From NCBI GenBank assembly GCA_030765065.1, contig CM060978.1, positions 54,650,421 through 54,714,420 on the forward strand: 64,000 bases of DNA, given 5' to 3'. Positions 11,171-22,834 of the stretch are shown one piece after another. Source of the stretch: Deroplatys truncata. Taxonomy: Eukaryota; Arthropoda; Insecta; Mantodea; Mantidae. A model generated the notes under the pieces. It saw only the letters and a list, made by a program, of their open reading frames with translations, had not been told where the DNA came from and made no database searches. Numbering within the stretch: position 1 is the stretch's first letter; every line of letters begins with the position of its first letter. Both the position numbers and the translations under genes were made by a program.

Positions 11171-12727
11171 TTTTTATGCTTTTTAATATGTTGGGGTTTT
11201 TTCAATGTTGTAGTGAATTTACCAGAAATTTGATGCTTCATGTTTGAATTTCATATTTCTGAAGTGCCCCATGGGTCTAGTTTCCAAGGTTGGTTTTTAC
11301 TTTGTACCTTGTCGCACTCCAGGCAGCTTATTTGAAAAATTCCTGATGGTTTTCTGATGGAATTGTATCCTTGAGATTTGAATTTAACAGTTTTTTTTAT
11401 TGAGAAACTGTTTCAGGGTGCCAGGATGATTTCTGTTCTCTGAAAAGTTTTTCGATTTATTTAAGTTTTTGAAGGTAATATTTTATTTTTTGTTTGCCAT
11501 GAGGGTATTGGGATCTTTAACTTTCTACTGAGTTTTGCCTTTGTTTATTTTCTTTTAAACTTAATGTTCAAATCCATTCGCTTCTGTTGTGTGTGTGCTG
11601 ATTTTAAGTTCTGTGTCACATTCTTCTCCGATCATGGGTAAGTTTACCAGTCTGTGGTTAGGGTATTTATTACTGCATGCTGATGGGATGTAGAGCTGCA
11701 GCTGTTATGTTAGGTATAGTTATCTGAGCTTGCAGGTTTGCTGCAGATGCCAAAACTCAGTTGTATGATTTTACAATCTTAAGATCCAAGAAAACTAGCA
11801 TCCATTGGTTTCTTTCTCTATTATAAACTTGATGCCTTTTTTTCCCCTTTATGTTCAAAAGTTTCACTGCATGTTCTGTGTGTTTCTCCGTAACTATTGC
11901 AACATGCCATCAACGTAGTGGTACCGCACTGTTCAATAAGTGATATGCTAGTACAACTATCAACAAAATAATTACGAGAGACCCATTTTTAAAATTTGGA
12001 CTTACTGCATTTTGATTCAAGAATGGCTAAACTCTTGTTATTAACCTTAGTATATAACATTAGAAAGGATTCAGTATAGGGGATTTCATTTTGCACTAGT
12101 GAACTGTATTATATATTAGATAAAGTGTGCAGTGGTGAAATTGTGCAAGTATTAGGTGCAGCACAATTAGAATTGGGGACATATTTCACCAAAAGCAGGA
12201 GTATTGAAAGAGCAATGAAGTACATATTGTCACTTAGTCCAGTTTTTCCCCAATCATTCTTCACTGTTTACTTGCATGAAGTATTGCAATATACCAAGTG
12301 CAAAGCAGCCTCTTCTCCTGGTCACTCACTAGAGTGTCAAATGTACTTAAGTGCTGAACACAGGACTCTTCTCTCTCCCTCTCTATTGCTCACTGATGAT
12401 CATCATCAGAACTCACTAAGTAAACAAACAGCATACAGCATTTAACAATCTGCTGCCACGGCAAACACACTCCCTTTTTATATCCGCAGGAGCCTTCCGG
12501 TATGCTGCCAAGGGGTGGTCAGGTCTTAATGTTTTGCCATGATTCTCGATTAGCCTTCCAGATGCTTCCTTAGCTGGAAATGCCTTTCCATCTCTCTCCA
12601 ACCAATCATTCATTGGCTAGTACTGAAGGACATGCCCATTATCCATGAAACGGAGACCTGGCCTTATCGCAATATATACAGAATTACCATATTGAAAGAG
12701 AATGATGTTAAAGAGGATTGTGTTTAA
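11171..12727. other. Intron 1, unassigned
   Basis: About 1.5 kb of AT-rich sequence. The 106-codon open frame at 12125-12445 has no recognisable domain, and I regard it as chance. I found no splice-flanked exon that would fit between the flanking ankyrin exons, which join directly. Confidence 0.5.
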
Positions 12728-13109
12728 CTCTTTCCAGCCCAATTTATTTTTGTCTAAAACATGATAGTATATGGCAGATACTTTTACCCAAGAGCTTACC
12801 TTAATCTCAAATTTGTAGCTCAGCAATGAATATAGTGGCTAGGATTTCAAATACTTGTTGCAGTGTTACCAAGTCTGTGAGAAAGGATGGGGTGCACCCA
12901 TATAAACTAAACGGTGATTTACATGTGTGAATTTTGTTAGCACTGTAGTAAAGACATTAATAAAAACAAGGGAAAGCCCATTTTATTTTAGGCTAGGTTA
13001 ATATCAAATTAATTATTGAAAGTTAGCCCTTGCAATTCAACATTTTTATTCAACTTCCAACAACAAATATACATGATGATGCCATATGGCAGCATTGGGC
13101 TGAAAAGGG
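12728..13109. mobile_element. piggyBac-type MITE
   Basis: A 382-bp element with TTAA on both sides (12724-12727 and 13110-13113). The inverted ends are CTCTTTCCAGCCCAAT on the left and ATTGGGCTGAAAAGGG on the right. TTAA targets and CCCTTT-like ends are hallmarks of piggyBac. There is no transposase inside. It sits 175 bp upstream of exon 2. Confidence 0.8.
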
Positions 13110-13287
13110 TTAACAGGTGCACCTAGGTGTACCTTTCATTTCTTAAGAACCAATAATTAAATATATATTTTATTTTGACTCCGTTTTTACAAGTAATAAT
13201 AGAAAATGTTTCATCAGATAATTCAGTAATGGATGATAAAGTTTCTTCTCTATGATTATGAATCTTTCAAAGCACTGACTTACGTAG

Positions 13288-13614
13288 GTTGCAGATTGGA
13301 TATTGGGGATTCTGACAACCTCACTCCTCTGCATCTTGCTGCGGCAAGAGACCACTACCAGATTGCCAAAATGCTTCTCGATGCAGGCGTTGAAGTCAAC
13401 AGGAAGACAAGTGACAAGACCTCAGCCTTGCACATTGCAGCTTCAAGAGGTTTCATTGATACTGTTAAGGTGCTATTGGATGGTGGTGCTAACATAGACT
13501 CATTAGATGCTTCTGATCGCACACCCTTACTGCTTGCAGTTTCACGAGGCCACGAAGATGTGGTAACTCTCCTCATCAAACATGGGGCCAAGGTGAACAT
13601 AGAGGAAATACATG
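13288..13614 (+). CDS. ASB-type ankyrin/SOCS-box protein, second visible exon
   Basis: A 327-bp internal exon. The acceptor is the AG at 13286-13287 and the donor is the strong GTAAGT at 13615. Phase is 1 on both sides. It completes the repeat started in the previous exon and adds three more canonical ankyrin repeats, recognisable by NLTPLHLAAARDHYQIAKML, KTSALHIAASRGFIDTVKVL and RTPLLLAVSRGHEDVVTLLI. Each follows the TPLHxAA / LLxxGAxxN pattern of about 33 residues. A second possible acceptor, the AG at 13293-13294, would change the phase and is not used. Ankyrin repeats form the substrate-binding face of ASB proteins (family knowledge). Confidence 0.92.
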
Positions 13615-13660
13615 GTAAGTAAACATTATACATTTTATTCTTATGTCATTATGCAATAGG

Positions 13661-13697
13661 GAGTAAAGAAAGTCATGTGAATGTAACACATCAGATT
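13661..13697 (-). repeat. Family A terminal fragment in intron 2
   Basis: Only the last 35-40 bases of family A are present (GTAAAGAAAGTCATGTGAAT, then GTAACACATCAGATTTTT). They lie within the 116-bp intron 2 and end 33 bp before the exon 3 acceptor. Such a short terminal piece would fit a severely truncated insertion. Confidence 0.65.
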
Positions 13698-13730
13698 TTT
13701 AAACTAAAGTCCATTGGCAATCTGATGCAG

Positions 13731-13985
13731 GATACACTCCATTGTGTGAGGCTGTGTGGCAGAAGATGGTTCCTCTCGTCCAGCTTCTGTTGGATGCTGG
13801 AGCAAAAGTGACTCAGTCACATTATTTGCTTCATTATGCTGTGATGCACCGTCATATAGATATGACAGAATTGCTGCTTAGAGCTGGTTCCATTGTGAAC
13901 CTTCGTGACGATAATGGTGATTCACCTCTCATAGTAGCGGCAAGAACAGGAATTTCTCAACTTGCAGAGCTTTTGCTTCAGAACG
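13731..13985 (+). CDS. ASB-type ankyrin/SOCS-box protein, third visible exon
   Basis: A 255-bp internal exon between an AG acceptor (13729-13730) and a GTAGGT donor (13986). Phase is 1 at both ends. It carries about two and a half ankyrin repeats: YTPLCEAVWQKMVPLVQLLL, then a repeat lacking its first residues (YLLHYAVMHRHIDMTELLLR), then DSPLIVAARTGISQLAELLL, which is finished by exon 4. Intron 2 is only 116 bp, while introns 1 and 3 are about 10 kb, and the difference is repeats. If the donor were missed, the frame would run into intron sequence and stop at about 14143. Confidence 0.92.
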
Positions 13986-14418
13986 GTAGGTTTCCATGTT
14001 GCAAGTGCTTTGTACCACAAATAAGCATTCATTTAAGTAACATTGAGTCAAAATTAACACTTAATGCTTCACTAACTTTTTACTTACACATAGAACTATT
14101 TCACAGACATCTTATCATGAGCTACATTCGACTGCCAGAATAATTAGATGTGTTCTCTCTGGAATTTTGAGGCTCTCATACTGGACCTCTGATGAATCTA
14201 TGGAGTCTTCAGTGGGAATTTCAAAATTAAGTGTGAACTTCGGCTCAATGTTACTTTAATAAGTCATTTTGCTTCACTGTGTACCATTTCCAATTTGTTT
14301 AATTATACTAGTCTGCATGATAGTTTTTTTCTATCACGTACAGTTTTTTCACAATTTCACTTCAAAAATATAGATATATAGAGATATAAAGATATTTCTT
14401 CTGCCACTACACATAAAA

Positions 14419-14721
14419 TTGGGCTTGATGAAGCAATTTGTAAGGGCTCTACCACAGGATGGACCCTGCTTCAAGTACCTTTCCAAGAAATTTCCCTTCA
14501 TTACACAAGACAAATTAAAGGCTGGAATTTTTGTGGGTCCTCAAATAAAGAAATTGATGAAGGATGAAGATTTTGAGAAGACAATGAATGAGAGAGAAAT
14601 AGAAGCATGGACCGCCTTCCGACCAGTTACTGAAAACTTCTTAGGAAATAACAAAGATCCTATTACAAGGCCATTGTCAAAACACTGTTGGAAAATTTCA
14701 AGAAGATGGGTTGTAACATGA
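14419..14721 (+). pseudogene. Unknown repeat-encoded protein, copy 1
   Basis: An open frame of 100 codons (KYLSKKFPFITQDKLKAGIF, then VGPQIKKLMKDEDFEKTM). It is nearly identical to the frame at 29999 and continues, after a frame change, into sequence resembling HSHIDYFPENLGHYSEE of the second copy. I do not recognise a named domain. Because the same frame recurs within a repeat with inverted ends, it is probably encoded by a mobile element and is not a host gene. The frameshift and the poor 3' part make this copy non-functional. Confidence 0.6.
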
Positions 14722-15088
14722 GTGTAAAGGTACATTTTCTGCATTCACATATCGACTACTTTCCAGAAAATCTGGGGCATTATAGTGAAGAGCAAGTTGA
14801 ACGTTTTCACCAAAGGAAATGGAGAGGAGGAACCAGGAGAGATGGAATGAAACTATGATGGCCGACTACTGTTGGATGTTGAGGAGGGACAGTCATCTTC
14901 AAGGATCTGCAAGGAAGTCAAAGAAAAGAAAGTTTGAAAAAAATTAAATTCAACACTTTGGCTTCTTGTTTTGTTAAAATGTAGTCATGAAATAAATTAA
15001 GGGAGTTCTTCAGAGTATTCTTAAAATGTTTCTTGAATAAAAACTCCTTTTGTGAAATGGTATTTGAATACTTTTCTACGCTCATTAG

Positions 15089-17052
15089 TAGGGACCCCAG
15101 ATTGTCGGTAAATAAAATAATGTAATATTGGTGTAAAAATATTATAGTGAGCGGTGTTTTGGGCAGTAAATAAAACTGCTTAACGGTGTTATCTCATGCA
15201 AAAAAAAAGGGAAAAAACAAAAACACAGTTTAAACTATTTTACTGTGGAACAAAGGGCACCTTACATGTAACTTAAAAAAGAGGAGCATGAAAATATTTA
15301 CATAGTATACATTTCGACTGATTTACTTTGTTAGAGACAAAGCCACCATAAGTTCGGTGTTCTCTGACTTAAGATTTGTTCTTAAGTTTGTCATGATGTT
15401 CCCATATGCAGAGAAAAGTCTTTCACTGTCCACATTGGACATGGGTACCCACAATAGTTTCATACACTTCTCACTGAAACACAAGTGGTCACATTGAAGT
15501 CCAGAAAGTAAATCCAGTATGTTCACTTCAGCAGCATCATCTAATTTCTCACACACTATGTTCTTCAGAGCAGCATATCCCTCCTTGAATGTCTTCTCTG
15601 GCAAGTCTCGCAGAAAAGGTAACATTCTTCTTGCTTTTTCTATAGTTATATCAGTAGATGCCTCATTTGATACTATTTTTCGTACATCAAACAATTTACC
15701 TGCAGAATGAATATCATCATCAGCTGGATCAGCTGACATTAAGGAATTCAGCTTGGTAACTGACTTTATGCCCAATTGCTTGAACTGACTGATAACATAA
15801 GACTTCTTGAGGGTTGGCAGTCTCTGAAGAAGACTTGAAGTTTTTTCTCCAAACGAGCCCTCAGCTACTATTGTGAAGCCATTTGATATATCTTTAAGTT
15901 TGCTATATAGTTTATGAACAAATGGATATTTAGATCCCTCAAGCACTTCAATAAGGCAAATGGTGTCTTTGCAGTGTTCAAGAAGGAAAGATGCTTGGCA
16001 GTTTATTATATTTTGAGACCGCATTGAAATATTACTGTGGAATCGGCTTGAATTCCTGCGTGCCGCAAAACTAAACTGACCTGGCAACGTCTTGCACATG
16101 CTGTCTGTACGGCGCGCGAATGGCACGTTGCCAACTCCACCGTCGGCTGAATTGTGCATGCGCTAGCTTAATTTGAAATGTGGCTCCATCGGCATAATTC
16201 CTTTTCTTTTTCAGAGCAGAAGGTAAACAGACTCCTTGCGCTAAATTGTAACGTAATTTAAATAATATAACTTGACTCCAAATGAATCTTTCAGTATAGC
16301 GGACACAAAATATACCTAGATTATGGCAACGTCGCAAGACAGCAACAATTTTCGTGCGAGGGGTACAGGAAACGGAGACAGTGATTGGTAGAAGAAGCTG
16401 TCTACTGTCAGAATTGACTTGAACCAGACTTAGAAATTCATGCATTATTTAACGATACTTTTGCGACAGTCTTTTCCAGCCGGCATGAAATGGGGCGATG
16501 CAAGCACGAATCGTTAAAATACGGCATTAGAGAAGAATTGCAGGTAGTATTGTCATTTAAATCAAAGAATAATTTGAGTGAAATGAGAAATCCGTCACTG
16601 ATGCAGTGTTGCCGAGTTCCGATAAACATGGCATTCCTTTTGTTGTGCATGTGATAGGTGAAGAGTGAAGGGGACGCGGTAGTCGAAGCAGTACCGATGT
16701 TTGCCAAAGCTCTGGTTAAATCACAGTGCAGTTTGGTGTTCTGTGCCATGCAGCACACAACACCGTGCAGCATGGCCGTAGCGAATGACAATACACGTAT
16801 CCGTAAATGATTGATAAGCCAAATATCTGATTGTTTATGTGAAAAGGAGAGACAAACGCCAAAAAAAAGGAGGGAGAGAGAAAAATTTAGGGTTATTTTG
16901 CGTTTTCGCGATATAGAACTAATGTCGCGTTATTTTGCGACTCAGAATGGATATATATGTGGAATTTAAAAATAATTGATTAAAGGTTTTCCTTATTGTT
17001 AATTTTTGGCCAATTTCGCGAATTAGCTACTCGCGAAAAGTCGGGGTCCCTA
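15089..17052 (-). mobile_element. hAT-superfamily transposon
   Basis: A 1964-bp element with ends TAGGGACCCC at both sides and a perfect 8-bp target duplication CTCATTAG (15081-15088 and 17053-17060). The related sequence at about 30640-30690 shows the same site without the insertion. It encodes a C-terminal hAT transposase fragment on the minus strand. The N-terminal zinc finger and much of the catalytic region are missing, so it is an internally deleted, non-autonomous copy. Confidence 0.92.
15323..16159 (-). CDS. hAT transposase, C-terminal part
   Basis: A 278-codon open frame. The first roughly 40 residues look like non-coding sequence read through. From about residue 45 it resembles hAT transposases of the CGGBP1-related kind, ending in the hAT dimerisation region (VPMSNVDSERLFSAYGNIMT, then NLRTNLKSENTEL). 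hAT transposases cut and paste DNA through an RNase H-like fold with a large insertion, and this tail mediates multimer formation. The BED zinc finger and first catalytic aspartate are not present, so it should be inactive as a transposase. It lies wholly within the target-duplicated element at 15089-17052. The frame is surprisingly open for such a fragment. Confidence 0.75.
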   Translation of the reverse strand: MHNSADGGVGNVPFARRTDSMCKTLPGQFSFAARRNSSRFHSNISMRSQNIINCQASFLLEHCKDTICLIEVLEGSKYPFVHKLYSKLKDISNGFTIVAEGSFGEKTSSLLQRLPTLKKSYVISQFKQLGIKSVTKLNSLMSADPADDDIHSAGKLFDVRKIVSNEASTDITIEKARRMLPFLRDLPEKTFKEGYAALKNIVCEKLDDAAEVNILDLLSGLQCDHLCFSEKCMKLLWVPMSNVDSERLFSAYGNIMTNLRTNLKSENTELMVALSLTK

Positions 17053-17349
17053 CTCATTAGTAAAATTGTCAAAACATTACTTCTTATTTTGTGTAAAAAC
17101 CTGACATGATAGAAAAAAATGGAAGTTATTTCTGGACTCAGCATAAAAACTTGATTCAAGAACACCTACTTTTAAGAAATCATCTGACAAAAAGTTTGAA
17201 AATGTAGACTAGTGTTATCATAAACATTTTAATGTTGGTTTACAAGCTTGTAAATAAGCATTCCTTACTTAATTTGAAATCATTCTTGAGGAAAATTGTA
17301 TTGTAGAGTAACATGAAGAATCACATTTTTTATGAATGGGATAATAATA

Positions 17350-17455
17350 CAGTATAACCTCAGTTATAAGTTTTCATAGAGAGACGGCAAAATAATGTAT
17401 GGGAAAATGTAAAAGTGAATTTTCTTATGGTGCTGAATTTGCTTTATTAGGTTAT
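17350..17455. repeat. Left end of pogo-like repeat X
   Basis: Begins CAGTATAACCTCAGTTATAA, close to the left end of the X copy at 43947 (CAGTATAATCTCAGTTATAC), with TA directly before. Only about 100 bases are recognisable before the microsatellite. Confidence 0.5.
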
Positions 17456-17478
17456 TAATAATAATAATAAATTAAATA

Positions 17479-17549
<71 letters not shown>
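17456..17549. repeat. ATT trinucleotide microsatellite
   Basis: Nearly pure (ATT)n of about 80 bases, preceded by a short AAT run. It is likely to vary in length between individuals. Confidence 0.95.
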
Positions 17550-17550
<1 letters not shown>

Positions 17551-20150
17551 GTGAGCCAATAGAAGAACCAGAATAGACTATGCAGTAGCGAATAAGAAGT
17601 CTGCTCCCTTAGTACAAGATATTAAAATTTTTAGAGGATGTGACCTCTTTAGTGATCACTTTTTGGTACAAAATAACATTATTAACTAGATAGAAGAGAT
17701 TAAAAAACTTAACGCTTATAGAAAAAGAAAAATCAACCAAATTTAAAGTAAGATTGTTAAAAGATACTTTGACTTCAGATCTTTACCAACTAAGATTAAA
17801 TCATTATTTAATAAGTACACTCACACAAAATGATGCCAACCAGGAATGGGAAAACATCAAATATTGTATAAATAAAGCAGCAGGTGAAGCCATAGGAAAA
17901 CAAATTAATTGGAAAAGAAAAAAAGGGCTTAAAATTTGGAATGAAGAAAGGATTAAAGAAAAACAAAGAATATATCAATGTTATCTGCAATCTCCTAATG
18001 AACAGACAAGAGAAAACTATAGACGAATAAGAAATAAAGCAAAATCAATAATAAGTAAAGCCCATCAAGATAGGTGGGATAAATTTGTAGCACAGATAGA
18101 ACATGATGTAAACAGGAGACAAGATTTCACTTTTAAAATTGTAAGACATCTAAATAGAGCAGAGAAAAATGTAGCACAAATAAATGTAATAAGCCAGGAA
18201 CAATGGATAGAATGTTATAAAAAATTTTGGTATAATCCTAACGCAAATAGTTATTATGGAAACATAAGCAAAAACAACATAGATTTAATTACTTTACAAG
18301 AAATACAGGAGGTAATAAAAGAACAAAAAAAAAAAAACAAGAAATGTCCAGGACTGGACGGGATTAATATAGAGTTGATAAAACATGGAGGGTTATTGTT
18401 TAAGTTTAGAATTTTACATCTTGTTAACATCTGTTGGTTAAACAAAATGATTCCAGAAGATTGGCTTATAGCAAAAGTATTGTCACTGTTTAAAAAAGGA
18501 GATCGCAGTAAAACTGCAAATTATAGAGGTATTAGTATGTTAAACTGTGCCTACAAAATATATTCAGTATATTAAATAACAGACTAAAGAATATTACAGA
18601 GGTGGTGGTTTCAGAAGAGGAGGGACATGTAGTAACAATATATTTACTGTGCAGCAAATAATAGAGAAAAGAAGAGAATTTAATTTACCAACCTACCTAG
18701 CTTTCATAGATCTGGAAAAAGCATTTGATAGCGTGGAAAGTGCAATAGGTTTTTAGCTTACGTAAATAGTATTACGTATATTTGAAAAAGTGTTATGTAA
18801 TTATTAAGCTCCACGTTGAGGAACGCCACTTTGAGAATGTTATTAAGCCTCGTATTTGTTGCCAACTTTAAAAAAGTTATTTAGCTGGATGCTGGATATA
18901 AGATGTGAGAATCCCCACGTATGTGCGTCACTTACGAAGAGGTATTTAACTTATGTAATGAAGATACACTTTGATGATGTTTAATGCTTGGGACGCCAAA
19001 ACTTTATAGTGAAGATATGCTTGTTTTACATAATATTATTAAAGTTATTTGCCTCGGCTGCTTTCAGTCACACTATAGAAACACAAGTTCTTTTAAGGTT
19101 GTGATAAGACAAGAATTAAAATACATCACAGAATTTACTTTTTAATTTCACTTCTTTTATTTCTCTTTATACTTGCACATTTATAAACACAACACTTTAT
19201 AAAAGAAAAACTGTGTGCACTATACATATATTCTAGCGGAGAACACAATTTTATCATCCGTAGTTTACAACATCTTACCCGTAACTTTCACGTCTGCTCT
19301 TTACAACATCTTGCCCGTGACTGACTAAATCCAACGGTAAAAATCTTATAGCTTCGTTAATGCCAGTCTCTTGTTGGCTAATTCTAGTCCAATAGAATTT
19401 AAGTATTCAAACTAAAATCTTTTCTTTACTTTTGATTGGCTAATTCCAAACTGTAAGCGAAATTACGTTATTACCAATCTTTTCATAACCAGTATTTTTT
19501 TTAAAACTCCAGACACATTATTGTCACCAAAATTACATTATTACCTTATTATTAATATCCTAAAACATATTATTCTCACAGTTTTTGCACTATTAGAGTA
19601 TATAAACATTTACAAAACATCAATAAATGTGTTTACAATAAAAATAAGCATTTACAATGACTTTACATACAATATAAATAATTATATACATACTGTTTTT
19701 TAAGGTGGGCTGTTATTGAATTTAATAATAATAAAAATATAATAAATATCATTTAGAATTAAAATACTGCCTAAAAGGGAGAAATTGTTTGAAATCATGG
19801 AAAAACGTTGATACCCAAATCACGTAATAAATTGTATTAAGAGTCTGTATAATGGAGCTTATATAACACTTGATGTCCCCAATTATAAAGGGGAACAGAT
19901 TTTAATCACAAGAGTGCACTTTATCACCCACTCTCTTTAATATCTAATATAGATGACGCTATCTGAAAATGGAGAGAAAGAGCACCAAAAGGAGTATACA
20001 TAACCCAGAATAAATATATTAACATACAATTATATGCTGACGATATTATATTAATTCCAAATTCTGAAAATGAACTACAAAAATGAATCCATCTTTTAAA
20101 TATAATTGGAAAGGAGTATAATTTTAATCCTTTTGGGGATATGGACGTCA
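17550..20150 (+). mobile_element. RTE-like LINE, split by a solo LTR
   Basis: The end of an endonuclease domain is visible at about 17562-17680 (IDYAVANKKSAPLVQD, SDHFLV). It is followed by an open frame at 17754-18575 with a linker and RT fingers (KCPGLDGINIELIKHGG, LFKKGDRSKTANYRGISMLN). A frame change follows, then DLEKAFDS at about 18710-18735. The text stops at 18740 and resumes at 19778 beyond the inserted LTR, continuing to the catalytic QLYADDIILIP near 20027. Similarity fades near 20130, before the piggyBac end. No active copy is possible with these breaks. The clade is judged from the RT motifs. Confidence 0.85.
18741..19773. mobile_element. Solo LTR (family 2) inside the LINE
   Basis: A 1033-bp insertion with a 4-bp duplication AAAG (18737-18740 and 19774-19777). 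Removing it restores the LINE frame across the site. It begins TGCAATAGG and ends ACTGCCTA. It shares GCCTCGGCT, a CTTTTATT block and AAAATACTGCCT with the copy at 23438-24160. The 4-bp duplication and TG start indicate an LTR, although its last bases read TA, not CA. Confidence 0.8.
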
Positions 20151-20190
20151 ATAGACATCCTGTGTATACATGCATTTAATGCTTATTTAA

Positions 20191-21790
<1,600 letters not shown>

Positions 21791-21984
21791 CCTAGGTGAG
21801 CTAATTGATTTGCTACATTACTAGTTAAAGCTATGGTTAGCACTGAGATATAACAATTTCAAATGTGTTTTTCAGTACAGAACATGAAAGCTTTTCAGAC
21901 TGAATGAAAATGTCATTGCATTCGTCTACCATACATTTCGGTTGTGTAATATTTTAAGACGTAGGCATATACAAATGCTGACAG

Positions 21985-22445
21985 AGGTTTGCTCCCAGAT
22001 TATGTTGGATTTTTGGGCAATGAACATGCGGATCAATTAGCAAAGAAAGGTGCAATACAACAAATAAAACCTGTAGGACAAATAGAAATAAATAAATAAT
22101 TAAATGACATTAAACAAAATTTCAAAAGACAGCACAGACTTGATGAAGAAGATAAATTAAAAGATAAAGATTATAAGAATATTAAAGATAAGAGTTGATA
22201 TACAAAAAATGCCAAGGAAGACTGCAGGGCCTTGTTTAGGATGGCAACTGGCCACAATTGCCTCGCAGAACATCTTTACAAGATACGATGCCTACCTACA
22301 CCCAAGTGCACTCTCTGTGAAAAAGATGTCATCCTGAACAAACAGCATCTCGCCAAATGCAAAGGCCTTAAAAGTGATAACTTACAGACTTTATATTGGG
22401 AAGCCAGAGGGAAAATGATACAGATCAATGAATCCCCAGTGCCAC
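21985..22445 (+). mobile_element. LINE 3' fragment (RNase H and zinc-knuckle tail)
   Basis: Plus-strand remnant. GYVGFLGNEHADQLAKKGA near 21998 is the end of an RNase H domain. The 87-codon frame at 22232-22495 gives FRMATGHNCLAEHLYKI and CTLCEKDVILNKQHLAKC, the cysteine/histidine tail seen in Jockey-type LINEs. Stops lie between the two. It is a different LINE from the RTE-like one upstream, which would not carry an RNase H. Confidence 0.75.
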
Positions 22446-22834
22446 TGGTGAACAACAACAACACTGTCAAAAGACACCATAGTAATAATAATTAAAACCT
22501 GTTTAGTTCATTCACAATCTGTTTCCAAATATTTTGTTTTAACAAATTATATTTGTAAGATTTATACTTTTTGAAAGACGATTATTTTCATATAAAATAA
22601 TTAACTTCTAATTAAATGACTCCATTTCTTTTCTTTTCTGTGTCTATGAAGTGTTTTTTTCCCTCGAATTCCATTAACGCGAACATGAAGGCTTGGAAAT
22701 TGCAAGGTTTGGCATTAACATCTGGCAACAGTGTTCATGTTAACAAAGATCATTGTAAATGGCCCCATTTATTAACTTGGCCACAAGCTTTTGTGTTCGT
22801 GCTGCATGGGCCTGAACTCAAACTATATGTATTA

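Larger units (their letters stand above)
14305..17215 (+). mobile_element. Unclassified TIR repeat, copy 1, interrupted by a hAT element
   Basis: The ends are inverted (ACTAGTCTGCAT at 14307 and its complement ending 17213). The outer parts, 14305-15088 and 17053-17215, align closely with the uninterrupted copy at 29832-30817. It encodes a conserved protein at 14419-14721 and is split by the hAT element at 15089-17052. About 70 bases after the left end are missing relative to copy 2. I could not establish a target duplication. Confidence 0.7.

Noticed and set aside
12125..12445. 106-codon open frame in intron 1
   Set aside because: No domain, no splice context and it would not fit between directly joining exons.
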